Source: Spongiihabitans sp963422685
GTDB taxonomy: Bacteria; Pseudomonadota; Gammaproteobacteria; Arenicellales; Poriferihabitantaceae
Direction of reading: 5' to 3'
Length of the DNA stretch: 64,000 bases
NCBI GenBank assembly: GCA_963422685.1
Contig: OY730442.1
Location: 1,488,001 to 1,552,000, forward strand
Part shown: positions 8,781 through 17,589 of the stretch, one piece after another
Numbering within the stretch: the first letter of the stretch is position 1
Layout of the letters: every line of letters starts with the position of its first letter
Notes under the pieces: model-generated
The model's database searches: none
Seen by the model: the letters and a program-made list of their open reading frames with translations, nothing else
What the model was told of the DNA's origin: nothing
Made by a program: the position numbers and the translations under genes

Positions 8781-11441
8781 CTAGAAATGCAGGGAAATAT
8801 CCCTGTGCACGGATTGACAGGCGGCCACGTCTTTTGCCTGGGTTTTCGTCAACCGCTGCTGTAGTCGCAGGCCGATGTTGGTTTTTATTGCGTCATGGTA
8901 TTGATTCAATGCACTCATCAGGTCGGCTGCGTGGTTACGCCAGGCAATTTCCGCCTGTAATAACTCCACTGCGGCTGTGTGAAATTGTTTGGCGCGGTGT
9001 ACATCCGGGAAGTCGCCTTTTAACGCGCGCCGGGACTTTGACAGATTGGTTTTTATTGCTGTTGTGCCAGGGAGGTCGTTTAATTTCGATTCCAGGCTTT
9101 TAATCGAATCGATTGCGTGATCAATTCCAGCGCGCTCAAACACCCCTTCAAGTGCGGTAACCGGAGCCAGAATCTGCTCCAGCGCCTGGCGCTGGGAGAT
9201 TAACCGGCGCGGTTTTTGCAGCGCCTCGTAGGCGGCGTCAACATTTCTGCGGTAGGCACTTCGGGCACTTTTTTCAACTGCGGCCAGTTTTTCGTAGCCC
9301 TGCCTGGATTCATGCCAGTTTGCCGGGATAGTGGATTCGATGGCCTGGTATTCGGCTTCCAGCTCCTGAATGGTTTGCGCCAATGGCTCCAGTTGTGGCT
9401 GTGTGGTGCCTGCGCTCCTTGCTAATCGGTCGTGTTTTTTCCGAGCCACTTCCAGGCGCTTGTTGATGGATTTCAATCTGGTCCGTAACTCTCGCACCCG
9501 GGCATGCAGCGGCCTGAATTCAACTAGATACTCATTCAGGTCAAAATTAGCCGCATCTATTTGCTTCACCAGATTGAACGTATTTTCCGCACGATCGAAG
9601 CTTTCCAGCAATGGCTGTCGGTATTGATCCGGCAGGGCGCTATAGTCATGGGCGCGTGCGCGGGCGATGCTGCTGCGCAGGCTGGCTTCATTGCTGGCAT
9701 ATTCCGCAAACACCCGCTGTTCGATACACCATTGCAGTTTCGGGTTGATGGGCGGCGGCGCGGTTTCCGAGGTCAAAAAGGTTCGGTTCGGCATGTAGTT
9801 GACCAGTCCGGGGAAATAACCGGCGATGGCCAGTCCGATCAACTGTAATACGATGAATGCAGACGCGCCTTTATAGATATGGGTGGTTTTCACCGTCACA
9901 GGGGCGACGCCTCTGAGGTAAAACAGCGCGAATCCAAAGGGTGGAGTCAGGAATGAAGTCTGGATATTCAATCCGATCATCACCCCCAGCCACACCGCAG
10001 TGACATTGGCTGCGGGGTCGGCCAGCAAAATCGGCGCGACGATGGGCACCACCACCACAGCAATCTCAATGAAGTCGAGAAAAAACCCGAGAAGGAAAAT
10101 CACCGCCATAACGACGATGAACTGGGTCCAAAAGCCGCCGGGCAGCCCGGTGAGAAATTCCCTGACCAGATGCTCGCCGCCAAATCCGCGGAACGCTGCG
10201 GTCAACATTGCCGCACCGATCAGGATAATAAAAACCATGGAAGTGGTTTTGGCGGTATCGATCATCACGCTGACTAGCGTGTCATTGATTTTAAAAGTCC
10301 GCCAGCCGCTCCACACGATGGCGCCGATGAATACGAGCACTGCGGCAACAGCCAGAATTATCCCGATCAGATCGCGCTGCCTGGTTATATGCTTGACGTT
10401 CAGATCAAAACAGTTATACAAAATCAACATAATCAGGGCAGTGCAAATCGTCATCAACAGCGGTGTATATCGATGTTTATCCGGCCCTGTCAATCGATAA
10501 CCGCCCATCACAATGGCGCCCACCGCACCGATGGCGCCAGCCTGGTTCACCGTTGCCACGCCAGTGACGATGGAACCCAGAACCGCAAAAATAAGGCTCA
10601 AAGGCGGAATCAGCGCCACGCTTATGTTTAAGGCAAATTTTTTATCGTATTTGCCCTGATAGGGTACGGGTGGCGCGGTGCCAGGTTTCAGGATGGCGGT
10701 GATCAGGATGTACAGCATATACAACCCGACCAGGATCAGCCCGGGGATCAGGGCGCCCATGAACATGTCGCCGGCACTGGCAGAGGTGATGTCGAGCGCG
10801 GCCGGCATGGAGAACTCGCCGGTTGCCTGCTTGTATTGTGCACTACGCAGTGTGCGGGCCTGGTCAGCGGCATTCGCCAGTTGGTCAGCCAGAATAATCA
10901 GCACGATGGACGGCGGGATAATTTGGCCCAGGGTGCCCGATGCGCAAATTGTGCCGGTAGCCAGCGATTTGGAATAATTGTTACGCAGCATTGCCGGCAG
11001 CGATATCAGGCCCATGGCAATCACGGTCGCGCCGAGGATGCCGGTGGTGGCGGCCAGCAATGCACCAACAAATACCACCGAAATCCCCAGTCCGCCCGGA
11101 ACCGGGCCAAATAACTGTGCCATGGCCACCAGCAGGTCTTCGGCAATTTTTGAGCGCTGCAGCATGATGCCCATGAAAACGAATAACGGTATGGCAATCA
11201 GTGTGTCCCGTTCCACTTGCCAGTACAGGCTGCGAAAGTTGGTGACCCCGGCGGTGAGCCATTGCACCGGTCCGTCTTGGAAGAAATAGGCGCCGGCATC
11301 ACCGGCAAATAAATATCCGCATATCGCCGCCAGGCCGATGGCGCCAATTGCCGATCCAGGCAGGGCAAAAGCCACCGGAAAACCCGAGCTCAACGAGACA
11401 ATCATTAACCCGATTAAAACCACGAGAAATATCACTTCCAT
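8781..11441 (-). CDS. TRAP transporter large permease (DctM) with long coiled-coil tail
   Basis: An 886-residue protein. Residues 1 to about 555 form the DctM-type permease: many hydrophobic segments, the GFPVAFALPGSAIGAIGL start, LFVFMGIMLQRSKIAEDLL, the IIPPSIVLIILAD motif and LGFFLDFIEIAVVVVPI. From about residue 560 to the end the chain is hydrophilic and charged with heptad-like stretches (ELRTRLKSINKRLEVARKK, QTIQELEAEYQAIEST), predicted as a cytoplasmic or periplasmic coiled coil. Ordinary large permeases are about 430 residues and longer TakP-type ones about 600, so this tail is extra. The first codon lies 2 bases after the stop of the small permease gene. The substrate is unknown; the neighbouring hut genes suggest histidine, urocanate or a keto acid, which is only inference. 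Confidence 0.9.
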   Translation of the reverse strand: MEVIFLVVLIGLMIVSLSSGFPVAFALPGSAIGAIGLAAICGYLFAGDAGAYFFQDGPVQWLTAGVTNFRSLYWQVERDTLIAIPLFVFMGIMLQRSKIAEDLLVAMAQLFGPVPGGLGISVVFVGALLAATTGILGATVIAMGLISLPAMLRNNYSKSLATGTICASGTLGQIIPPSIVLIILADQLANAADQARTLRSAQYKQATGEFSMPAALDITSASAGDMFMGALIPGLILVGLYMLYILITAILKPGTAPPVPYQGKYDKKFALNISVALIPPLSLIFAVLGSIVTGVATVNQAGAIGAVGAIVMGGYRLTGPDKHRYTPLLMTICTALIMLILYNCFDLNVKHITRQRDLIGIILAVAAVLVFIGAIVWSGWRTFKINDTLVSVMIDTAKTTSMVFIILIGAAMLTAAFRGFGGEHLVREFLTGLPGGFWTQFIVVMAVIFLLGFFLDFIEIAVVVVPIVAPILLADPAANVTAVWLGVMIGLNIQTSFLTPPFGFALFYLRGVAPVTVKTTHIYKGASAFIVLQLIGLAIAGYFPGLVNYMPNRTFLTSETAPPPINPKLQWCIEQRVFAEYASNEASLRSSIARARAHDYSALPDQYRQPLLESFDRAENTFNLVKQIDAANFDLNEYLVEFRPLHARVRELRTRLKSINKRLEVARKKHDRLARSAGTTQPQLEPLAQTIQELEAEYQAIESTIPANWHESRQGYEKLAAVEKSARSAYRRNVDAAYEALQKPRRLISQRQALEQILAPVTALEGVFERAGIDHAIDSIKSLESKLNDLPGTTAIKTNLSKSRRALKGDFPDVHRAKQFHTAAVELLQAEIAWRNHAADLMSALNQYHDAIKTNIGLRLQQRLTKTQAKDVAACQSVHRDISLHF

Positions 11442-11443
11442 GG

Positions 11444-12427
11444 TCAGGCGGCCTGAGTAGCCGGGTGATTATGGCTGTGGTCTTGCCAGACAGCGATACT
11501 GCTTAATATCACGCTGACAAATTGAATGGCCATGCTTACCGCAAAAATTATCAGGTAGGACGCCATCAGGTATTTGGTGAACATGCCGAATCCGCTTTGG
11601 GATATTTCAAAGCTGAGCAGCGGGCTGTTAATGATGCTGCCTTTCCCGGACATACCCTGGATAAGTATGTTCCAGCACAGCGGCAAACCCAGCAGCAGCG
11701 AACCGAAGGTATTGGTCAATGCTTTTCCCCTGTCGCTGAAATTGGTGTAAAGCACGTCTACCCGGACATGGCCGTCGTGGAGCAAAGTGTAGGCGCTGGC
11801 AAATAAAAATAATCCAGCGTACCAGAACCTGACCAGATCCCCCATGAAGGCCTGTTCGTAGGAAAAAACGAAGCGCGTAATGACAATAATAAATTCTGCG
11901 GCAACGATCAGCAAAGCCAGCCATATAAATCCCAATGTGCGGGTAAAGGAAGCGACGACGATGGAAATAATTATCAGCGGAAAGTGAATCCAGGTTCCGC
12001 GAATAACCGGCCGGCCAAGTTGAATAGTCAGATGATCTCCAATAAAGAAAGAAAGCAACTCTTCCACCCGAAGAAATGAAATAAGCATGTCGGCCAGACC
12101 AACCAAGAACACCGACCAGAAAGACGCCCTGACTATAAACGCGGCAATTCTGGAATAAAGTCCGGCGTCATCATCAAGATGGCGGGAATGGCTGCGGACA
12201 ACCACTGCGATGACGGCGACAATACTTCCCAGAGAGAATAATAGTTGTAGCCATCCCTGAAACACTTCAGCCGAGGGTAATGATTTGAAAGAAGGAGTGG
12301 CGTCAATCAGCCCGAGATAGGTGAGGAAATTCCTGGTTCCGGGCCAGTCGAACCAGTATATCAGCGTATTATCAAGCAGGAACAAAAAAAGCATGGCAAC
12401 CATAAGCGCTGCCAGTATTCGCAACAA
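11444..12427 (-). CDS. TRAP transporter small permease (DctQ)
   Basis: A 327-residue membrane protein with about eight hydrophobic segments. The DctQ signature lies in the C-terminal half (YEQAFMGDLVRFWYAGLFLFASAYTLLHDGHVRVDVLY). Typical DctQ proteins are about 170 residues with four helices, so the N-terminal half is an added membrane module; longer versions are known alongside TakP-like receptors. It sits between the receptor gene (upstream, after a hairpin terminator) and the large permease (2 bases downstream). Confidence 0.88.
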   Translation of the reverse strand: MLRILAALMVAMLFLFLLDNTLIYWFDWPGTRNFLTYLGLIDATPSFKSLPSAEVFQGWLQLLFSLGSIVAVIAVVVRSHSRHLDDDAGLYSRIAAFIVRASFWSVFLVGLADMLISFLRVEELLSFFIGDHLTIQLGRPVIRGTWIHFPLIIISIVVASFTRTLGFIWLALLIVAAEFIIVITRFVFSYEQAFMGDLVRFWYAGLFLFASAYTLLHDGHVRVDVLYTNFSDRGKALTNTFGSLLLGLPLCWNILIQGMSGKGSIINSPLLSFEISQSGFGMFTKYLMASYLIIFAVSMAIQFVSVILSSIAVWQDHSHNHPATQAA

Positions 12428-12482
12428 GGTATGCCGGTTAGCGAAAAGTTTGATGATAGATAATCCCTGTAGGCCGGCTTAA

Positions 12483-12522
12483 AACCACAGAAACGGGGCC
12501 CGCAAGCCCCGTTTCTGTGGTT
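12483..12522 (-). terminator. Intergenic hairpin between receptor and permease genes
   Basis: Perfect 17-bp inverted repeat (AACCACAGAAACGGGGC / GCCCCGTTTCTGTGGTT) with a 6-base loop at 12500-12505. On the minus strand it is followed by a short T run (TTTTAAG). It lies between dctP and dctQ of one operon, so it probably acts as an attenuator or mRNA-stabilising hairpin that keeps the receptor in excess of the permeases. Confidence 0.75.
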
Positions 12523-12539
12523 GAAAAAGCCCGGGCTAT

Positions 12540-13751
12540 TTAAACGCCCAGTACACGATTGCGCTGGCGCAAATACTCCTGATCGGCAATTTTCGCCCAA
12601 CCGCCCACATCTGCGCGGGCCTGAACAAAGCTCTCGTGGATGCGTCTGGCAAGGTCGCTGTGTTCAACGGTTTCAGCAAATACTTCTGCGGTGGCCTCGC
12701 CGAAAGAATCATAGGTGTCATCGCTGAATTTGCGCAATTGAACCCCTTGTTCATCGATTAATCGTACCAGCGATGCGCCGTTCCTGGCGTTAAACTCCGC
12801 CATCATTACATCATTCTCCATGGAGGCCGCCGCTTCAACCATTACCTGATCCGATGCGGACAAACCCTCCCAGAAATCCTTGTTGATTCCGGCTGCCAGC
12901 ATGGGGCCGGGTTCATGCATGCCGGGATAGTAATAGTATTTCGCGGCTTCATAGAATTTCATGGCTTCATCATTCCACGGGCCGACCCATTCGGTTGCAT
13001 CAATGGCGCCGGAAATCAGGTTTTCATAGATCTGACCACCTGGCAGTGACACTGGGGAGGCGCCCAATTTGGATAACACGTCGCCGCCGAGGCCAGGAAT
13101 ACGCATTTTCAAACCCTTGAAATCATCGGCCGAATTCATTTCCTTGCGGAACCAGCCGCCCATCTGTACGCCAGTGTTGCCGCACATCAGATTCTTCAGA
13201 CCGGATTCGCCAGCCAGTTCATCCCACAGCGCCTGGCCGCCGCCGAAGCGAATCCAGGCGTTCATTTCGGTATAGGTCAAACCAAATGGAACCGCCGTAA
13301 AGTAGGCCCAGCCCGGATGCTTGCCCTTCCAGTAATAATCTGCCGCATGATAAATCTGCGCGTTGCCAGAGGCCACTTCATCGAAGGAATCAAATGCGCC
13401 CACGCGCTCACCGGCTGAAAAGTATTCGACGGCAAATCGTCCGTCACTCATATCGCTCAGGCGCTGGGCGAAACGCTGAGCGCCTGTACCCAGACCCGGA
13501 AAATCCCGTGGCCAGGTGGAAACAATTGCGATTTCGATTCGCTCTTTTGCAATTGCGGGGGCATCTGCAGCTGCCTGTTGAAGTTCAGCAATTTTGGTGT
13601 TGGCCAGCTCCAGTTCCGTTTTTAGTTTGGAAGCGGCTTCCAGTGCCGCTTTTTCGGCACTATCATCCTGCGTACAACTGGTTAGCGAAGTAGCTGCGGC
13701 GGTAGCAATAGCACCACCTGCGGCGCCTTTTAATAGGTCACGACGTTTCAT
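12540..13751 (-). CDS. TRAP transporter substrate-binding protein (DctP/TakP type)
   Basis: A 403-residue periplasmic receptor that captures an organic acid and hands it to the DctQM permease. The N-terminus has a twin-arginine-like start (MKRRDLLKGAAGG) ending at LTSC, so it may be a Tat-exported lipoprotein. A charged helical linker follows (residues about 32-65). The mature domain begins IEIAIVSTWPRDFPGLGTGAQRFAQRL, typical of the TakP/keto-acid branch. The WVGPWNDEAMKFYEAAKYYYYPGMHEPG stretch around residue 260 carries the ligand-site Trp/Asn residues of that branch. It is first in a three-gene operon, with a hairpin before the permease genes. A 2-oxo acid substrate is plausible but not proven. 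Confidence 0.93.
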   Translation of the reverse strand: MKRRDLLKGAAGGAIATAAATSLTSCTQDDSAEKAALEAASKLKTELELANTKIAELQQAAADAPAIAKERIEIAIVSTWPRDFPGLGTGAQRFAQRLSDMSDGRFAVEYFSAGERVGAFDSFDEVASGNAQIYHAADYYWKGKHPGWAYFTAVPFGLTYTEMNAWIRFGGGQALWDELAGESGLKNLMCGNTGVQMGGWFRKEMNSADDFKGLKMRIPGLGGDVLSKLGASPVSLPGGQIYENLISGAIDATEWVGPWNDEAMKFYEAAKYYYYPGMHEPGPMLAAGINKDFWEGLSASDQVMVEAAASMENDVMMAEFNARNGASLVRLIDEQGVQLRKFSDDTYDSFGEATAEVFAETVEHSDLARRIHESFVQARADVGGWAKIADQEYLRQRNRVLGV

Positions 13752-13779
13752 AATAATCTCCTCAATCAGTATTGGTTAA

Positions 13780-13917
13780 TCATTTTGTACACATAAATTG
13801 TAAATCAGAACCAGATTGTATGATAGCGTTGTTTGCCGTCATCCCGCCAGTATTATCCGTTCGGGCACTACAGCCCCCGCACAAAACGGCAAGTCCGATG
13901 CAGATAACCCGGCGCAT
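13780..13917 (-). CDS. Possible tiny secreted or lipoprotein-like peptide
   Basis: A 45-codon frame starting at an ATG preceded by GGGAA 4 bases upstream. The sequence MRRVICIGLAVLCGGC resembles a short signal peptide followed by a cysteine, but the lipobox is atypical (Cys at -3). It ends 28 bases before the dctP start on the same strand. It may be a real small lipoprotein or merely the dctP leader region. I do not recognise it. Confidence 0.25.
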   Translation of the reverse strand: MRRVICIGLAVLCGGCSARTDNTGGMTANNAIIQSGSDLQFMCTK

Positions 13918-14093
13918 TTTCCCACAAACATGGCGCAGCCGAACGATGACGCTCAGCCTGTACAAATTTTGGTATCGGCGGCAGGCTGGTGATAATGGGT
14001 CAGCCGGGTCGGGCCGTTTGGATGGATTTGCGAGCCAGCACCCGGGCCGCCGGCGAAGATTGCCGCCGACAGGGATTTGACGATTGTTTATGG

Positions 14094-14114
14094 CCTGGCG
14101 CGCTTCGCGCCAGG
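14094..14114. repeat. Short GC-rich palindrome in gene-free stretch
   Basis: A 9-bp perfect stem (CCTGGCGCG / CGCGCCAGG) around a 3-base loop, with no T run on either side. It lies in the stretch from 13918 to 14240, where I see no convincing gene. It could be a mobile palindromic element or a weak terminator for rmuC transcription. Confidence 0.4.
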
Positions 14115-14240
14115 GGAAGTCGCCGCTTGGGAAAGGGCTTCCGGTCATCAGGCCCTTATAAAAGATTTGACACCGGTTAACGACTGTTTCCCCGGCCAGG
14201 GACCCGAATACAAGCCGCGCGATTATCGGCGCATGACTGG

Positions 14241-15782
14241 TTATGCGCGGTGCGGGTCCGGGTCTTCAGGGCTGGCGGGCTGGTCAATGGACTGTTCCGC
14301 ATGGTCTTCAAGCTGCGCCAGAGGCAGCTCCAGCTCGGCCTTTTCGACCAGATGCCGGGGCAATTCGGTGTCTACCAATACACCAATCTGCCTGAATTCG
14401 TTTGCCTGTTTTATCAGGTTGCCGCGGCCACTGGTGAGTTGGCCATACGCGCTATCGTAACTGGTTTTGGCGCGCTCAAGCGCTGCGCCCAGATTTTCCA
14501 TGCTGCCGACAAAATTGCGCAGTTTGTCGTATATCTTGCGGGCCCTCTTCGCCAGTTCAGCGGTATGCTTGTTCTGGTCTTCAAAACGCCAGAGCTGGCG
14601 CACGATGTTCAGACTGGTCAACAGGGTGGTCGGCGTCGCCACCAGCACGTTCATCCCCAGCGCACGCTGGAAAACCTGCTCATCCGCTTTCATGGCTTCA
14701 ACAAAAGCAGATTCGATGGGAATGAACATAAACACCATGTCCGGCGAATTCAAGCCCGGCAGATCAGGGTATTTACGCCGGGACAGTTCCTTAATCCGTT
14801 CGGACACCGCGCTGACGTGCTCGGCCAGTGCCTGCTCGCGTTCAGCTTCGTGCTCCGCATTCACATACCGGGTATACGCATTCAGCGATACCTTGGCATC
14901 AATAATCAGATGTTTGTGATCCGGCAGATAGACGATGACATCCGGCCGGCCGCGTCCATCTTCGCCGCGGATAGTGACTTCGCGTTTATAGTCCTGGTCT
15001 TTTATCAGACCGGAACGGTCCAGCACATTCTCCAGAATCATTTCGCCCCAGTTGCCCTGCATTTTATGCTGACCCTTGAGCGCCGTGGAAAGTCCATGCG
15101 CTTCTTCCGTGATCTGCTGATTCAGCGCCTGCAGATGCTTGAGTTCGGTTTTCAGTTCGGCCTGCTGCCGGGTTTCCTTATGATGAATGTCTTCCACTTT
15201 TTGCTTGAAGTCCTGGATTTGCGTTTTGAATGGCTGTAGTAGCTCATCAAGGGCTGTCTTGTTTTTATCGGTAAATACCCGTCCCCTGGCTTCGAAAATC
15301 CGGTTGGCCAGATTTTCGAATTCGGTTTTTAATGCCATTTTCTGTTCATCTTTCTGTTCATCAAACTGTTCAAGCTGTTGTTTATAATGCGCCTCTTTTT
15401 CGGATTGGCGGGTTTGCAGTTCGGTGTTTTCTGTCTGGATGGCGGTGATTTTCTGCCGGCTTTTTCCCAGATCAGCCCGAACCTGTTCCAGCTCTGCGGT
15501 GCGCTCTGCGGTCTTTTTCTGTTCCGCTGCGTAGCGGGCTTCAACCGCCGCGAATGACTGTTGTTTTTCCGAGAGTGCGCCGTTCAGATGATCAATCTGC
15601 TGTTTCGCCGCTGCCGCATTCGCCTGCAGTTTGTCATGGCTGTCCTCCAGCGTGCTCACCCGCTGCTGCGCCAGCGCCAGCGCTTGCCCGGTTTTCGACA
15701 GTTTACTGCGGCCGAAGAAATAACCTAATGCGCAGGCAAGACCGGCCACCATGACCAGCGTTATGACCGAACCGTCATTCAT
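14241..15782 (-). CDS. rmuC: DNA recombination protein RmuC
   Basis: A 513-residue protein with one N-terminal membrane helix (residues about 6-24, VITLVMVAGLACALGYFFG). A long coiled coil follows (about 35-210), then the PD-(D/E)XK-like RmuC nuclease domain: GNWGEMILENVLDRSGL, GRGRPDVIVYLPDHKHLIIDAKVSLNAY (catalytic D and DAK), PDMVFMFIPIESAFVEA and ATPTTLLTSLNIV. RmuC limits recombination at inverted repeats; its exact role is debated. It is transcribed alone on the minus strand after a long non-coding stretch. Confidence 0.95.
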   Translation of the reverse strand: MNDGSVITLVMVAGLACALGYFFGRSKLSKTGQALALAQQRVSTLEDSHDKLQANAAAAKQQIDHLNGALSEKQQSFAAVEARYAAEQKKTAERTAELEQVRADLGKSRQKITAIQTENTELQTRQSEKEAHYKQQLEQFDEQKDEQKMALKTEFENLANRIFEARGRVFTDKNKTALDELLQPFKTQIQDFKQKVEDIHHKETRQQAELKTELKHLQALNQQITEEAHGLSTALKGQHKMQGNWGEMILENVLDRSGLIKDQDYKREVTIRGEDGRGRPDVIVYLPDHKHLIIDAKVSLNAYTRYVNAEHEAEREQALAEHVSAVSERIKELSRRKYPDLPGLNSPDMVFMFIPIESAFVEAMKADEQVFQRALGMNVLVATPTTLLTSLNIVRQLWRFEDQNKHTAELAKRARKIYDKLRNFVGSMENLGAALERAKTSYDSAYGQLTSGRGNLIKQANEFRQIGVLVDTELPRHLVEKAELELPLAQLEDHAEQSIDQPASPEDPDPHRA

Positions 15783-15898
15783 GTTTGTGGTAAAAATCCG
15801 GGTCTGAAATGAGCATTTATCCCAGCCATGGTTTAAGAACCGTATTCGCCGGACCGCTTCCTGCCGGGCGGGGGCGGATGAGCAATGCCACGGAAAAA

Positions 15899-16999
15899 CT
15901 AGGCCCGGGAAATCGTCATATAGGCATGGACATAATCCATGCCATGGCCGGTTGGGTTGTCCAATACCCGGCGATAATAGGCGCGGTAGTAATCCTCCAT
16001 GATTTGCGCTCGTTCGGCAGGTGGACGGCGCTGGTCAAGTCCGGCGGCGAAAATACTCTGATTCCAACTGCGAATGGTTGGAATCAGGCCGTCGGCAAAT
16101 TTAACCGCGTCGCCGTCCATTTTGAATTGTTGTGCAAACGGGCAGGGTACAACGCCGGTTTCCATGCTGTCCAGCCGCAGGCCCGCTTGATGGCAGCTAT
16201 TGTTCGGGTCGGTTAAAGGCTCGGCGAATTCGGCTGCGGTTCGATAATACTGTGGCAGGGTCATGTTTTGATATTCTGGTTCGGAAATCCGTCCGCTGTG
16301 GAGAAATTCCTGCCAGATGTGATTGAAAGTGTCGAACATGTTCACCCCGCCAGTGTTGCCAAGATAGCGCCCGGCCTGATCGCGGCAAAAATTTACCAGT
16401 ACCATTTTGCCGCCAGGTTTCAATTCTCTGGCGCGGCACTGTAACAGGGTTTGCCAATCCTGCCGGGCTTGCCTGGCAAAGGATTTATATTCTTCTCCGC
16501 TCGCGCCCACCATGTGGACGTGATCGCTGATATTGCCGGGTTTTCTCGATAACCAGTGCATGGCGGTGGCGGAAAACCCCAGATCAAGGCAGGTGGCTGG
16601 CACGCACTGTAGATAAAATGAGGTTGCGCTAACCAGCGGATAGACATTTTCAAATTCATCCAGCCAGGTTTTGAACTGGGTGTTGCCATGCACGATATTT
16701 ACCAGGGCGTTAAAGTCGTTGGCGGGTTGGTCGACGTAAATGATAGTTGTGTGGATGCCCGGGGCCAATTGCTGCACCCTGGCGATGACGCTGCGCATCA
16801 ATTCCAGCGAGGTGCCGCCATCGGCGCAGCCGGTATCGGAGAGAACGAAATTTTTCTGAGGCTGATCAAGATTCATGCTTTCAACCGCCGCGATAACACG
16901 CGGTATGGCCATATCAATAACGTCTTTGGCGCCGCGAGTGGCGAGGGAATACAAGCCACAACCGGACATGGTAATGTTGTCGGCTTGTTTGTTTTTCAT
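15899..16999 (-). CDS. SABATH-type SAM-dependent carboxyl methyltransferase
   Basis: A 366-residue protein from the ATG at 16999; the frame is open further upstream to 17188 but that part looks non-coding. It resembles the salicylate/jasmonate carboxyl-methyltransferase family: TMSGCGLYSLAT at the N-terminus, the SAM-site motif VLSDTGCADGGTSLELM, VSATSFYLQCVPATCLDLGFSATAMHWLS (for the family's SFY...LFP...SSxSLHWLS) and LKPGGKMVLVNF. Family members methylate carboxyl groups of small acids or ring nitrogens of purines such as theobromine. The family is best known from plants, with scattered bacterial members. The substrate is unknown. Confidence 0.82.
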   Translation of the reverse strand: MKNKQADNITMSGCGLYSLATRGAKDVIDMAIPRVIAAVESMNLDQPQKNFVLSDTGCADGGTSLELMRSVIARVQQLAPGIHTTIIYVDQPANDFNALVNIVHGNTQFKTWLDEFENVYPLVSATSFYLQCVPATCLDLGFSATAMHWLSRKPGNISDHVHMVGASGEEYKSFARQARQDWQTLLQCRARELKPGGKMVLVNFCRDQAGRYLGNTGGVNMFDTFNHIWQEFLHSGRISEPEYQNMTLPQYYRTAAEFAEPLTDPNNSCHQAGLRLDSMETGVVPCPFAQQFKMDGDAVKFADGLIPTIRSWNQSIFAAGLDQRRPPAERAQIMEDYYRAYYRRVLDNPTGHGMDYVHAYMTISRA

Positions 17000-17118
17000 A
17001 TCCCGGGGTTGAATTTTAAGGAATATCCAATCATAACCGCGGAGTATATAAGGGGTAAACCTAATAGTCTGCATTCGTCGCGCCAGGGCCTGATTGAACC
17101 GCAACGACGGGAGGTGTG

Positions 17119-17298
17119 CTACAAAGTGGAAACCAGAAAAATCACAAAAAGCACCACCAGGCCAACCGGTATGAGTACGCCGGCCCAATCTTTGGGTGCG
17201 TCTCTGTCTTGTTCCAGTCGGGGTTTAACCCGCGGAAAATACCACAATACTATCAGCGCCATTAGAGCGCCAATTACCACTTTTTCCCAGGTATCCAC
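17119..17298 (-). CDS. Small two-helix membrane protein
   Basis: A 59-residue frame starting at GTG (17298), which directly abuts the TAA of the preceding small frame. It has two hydrophobic segments (VVIGALMALIVLWYF and WAGVLIPVGLVVLFVIFLV) separated by a charged loop (PRVKPRLEQDRDAPKDW). This regular hydrophobic-charged-hydrophobic layout is hard to get by chance. No Shine-Dalgarno was seen, so it would depend on coupling to the upstream frame. No family recognised. The methyltransferase gene begins 120 bases downstream. Confidence 0.5.
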   Translation of the reverse strand: MDTWEKVVIGALMALIVLWYFPRVKPRLEQDRDAPKDWAGVLIPVGLVVLFVIFLVSTL

Positions 17299-17412
17299 TT
17301 ACAGGGCTGCCAGAATGTACGTGTCGATTATCGCGTGGGGTTGCGCCGACGGGTTGTTTTTCTTCCGGCTGCCGCTGGTTTTTATGGGCTTTCCGGCTTT
17401 GGTCATGTGCAT
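17299..17412 (-). CDS. Tiny basic protein, unknown
   Basis: A 37-codon frame rich in Lys, Arg and Ser in its first half, followed by a short non-polar tail (HAIIDTYILAAL). A second ATG at 17406 has an ACAGG 8 bases upstream and is the better start. The stop touches the start of the membrane protein gene, suggesting translational coupling of the two. I do not recognise the family. The 177 bases between it and xni hold nothing obvious. Confidence 0.35.
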   Translation of the reverse strand: MHMTKAGKPIKTSGSRKKNNPSAQPHAIIDTYILAAL

Positions 17413-17589
17413 GGCCTGTGCGTTTATTGTCCTGGTATTATGGCATTCAGCGTTTTGATTAATTTCATCCCGGGTGACGATAACACATTTTGTCCGCGGT
17501 CAATTGTGCCGGCCCAATACCGGTGAGACCAATCAGGCCGGGCATTTGTCGATGGGGTGATCACGGTTTGCGTTGTTATCAAACCGACC

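Noticed and set aside
14250..15239. A 329-codon plus-strand frame
   Set aside because: It is fully antisense to rmuC, which has clear domain and motif support; composition is that of a shadow frame.
16688..17458. A 256-codon plus-strand frame
   Set aside because: Antisense to the SABATH methyltransferase and to the two small genes; no ribosome site or domain.
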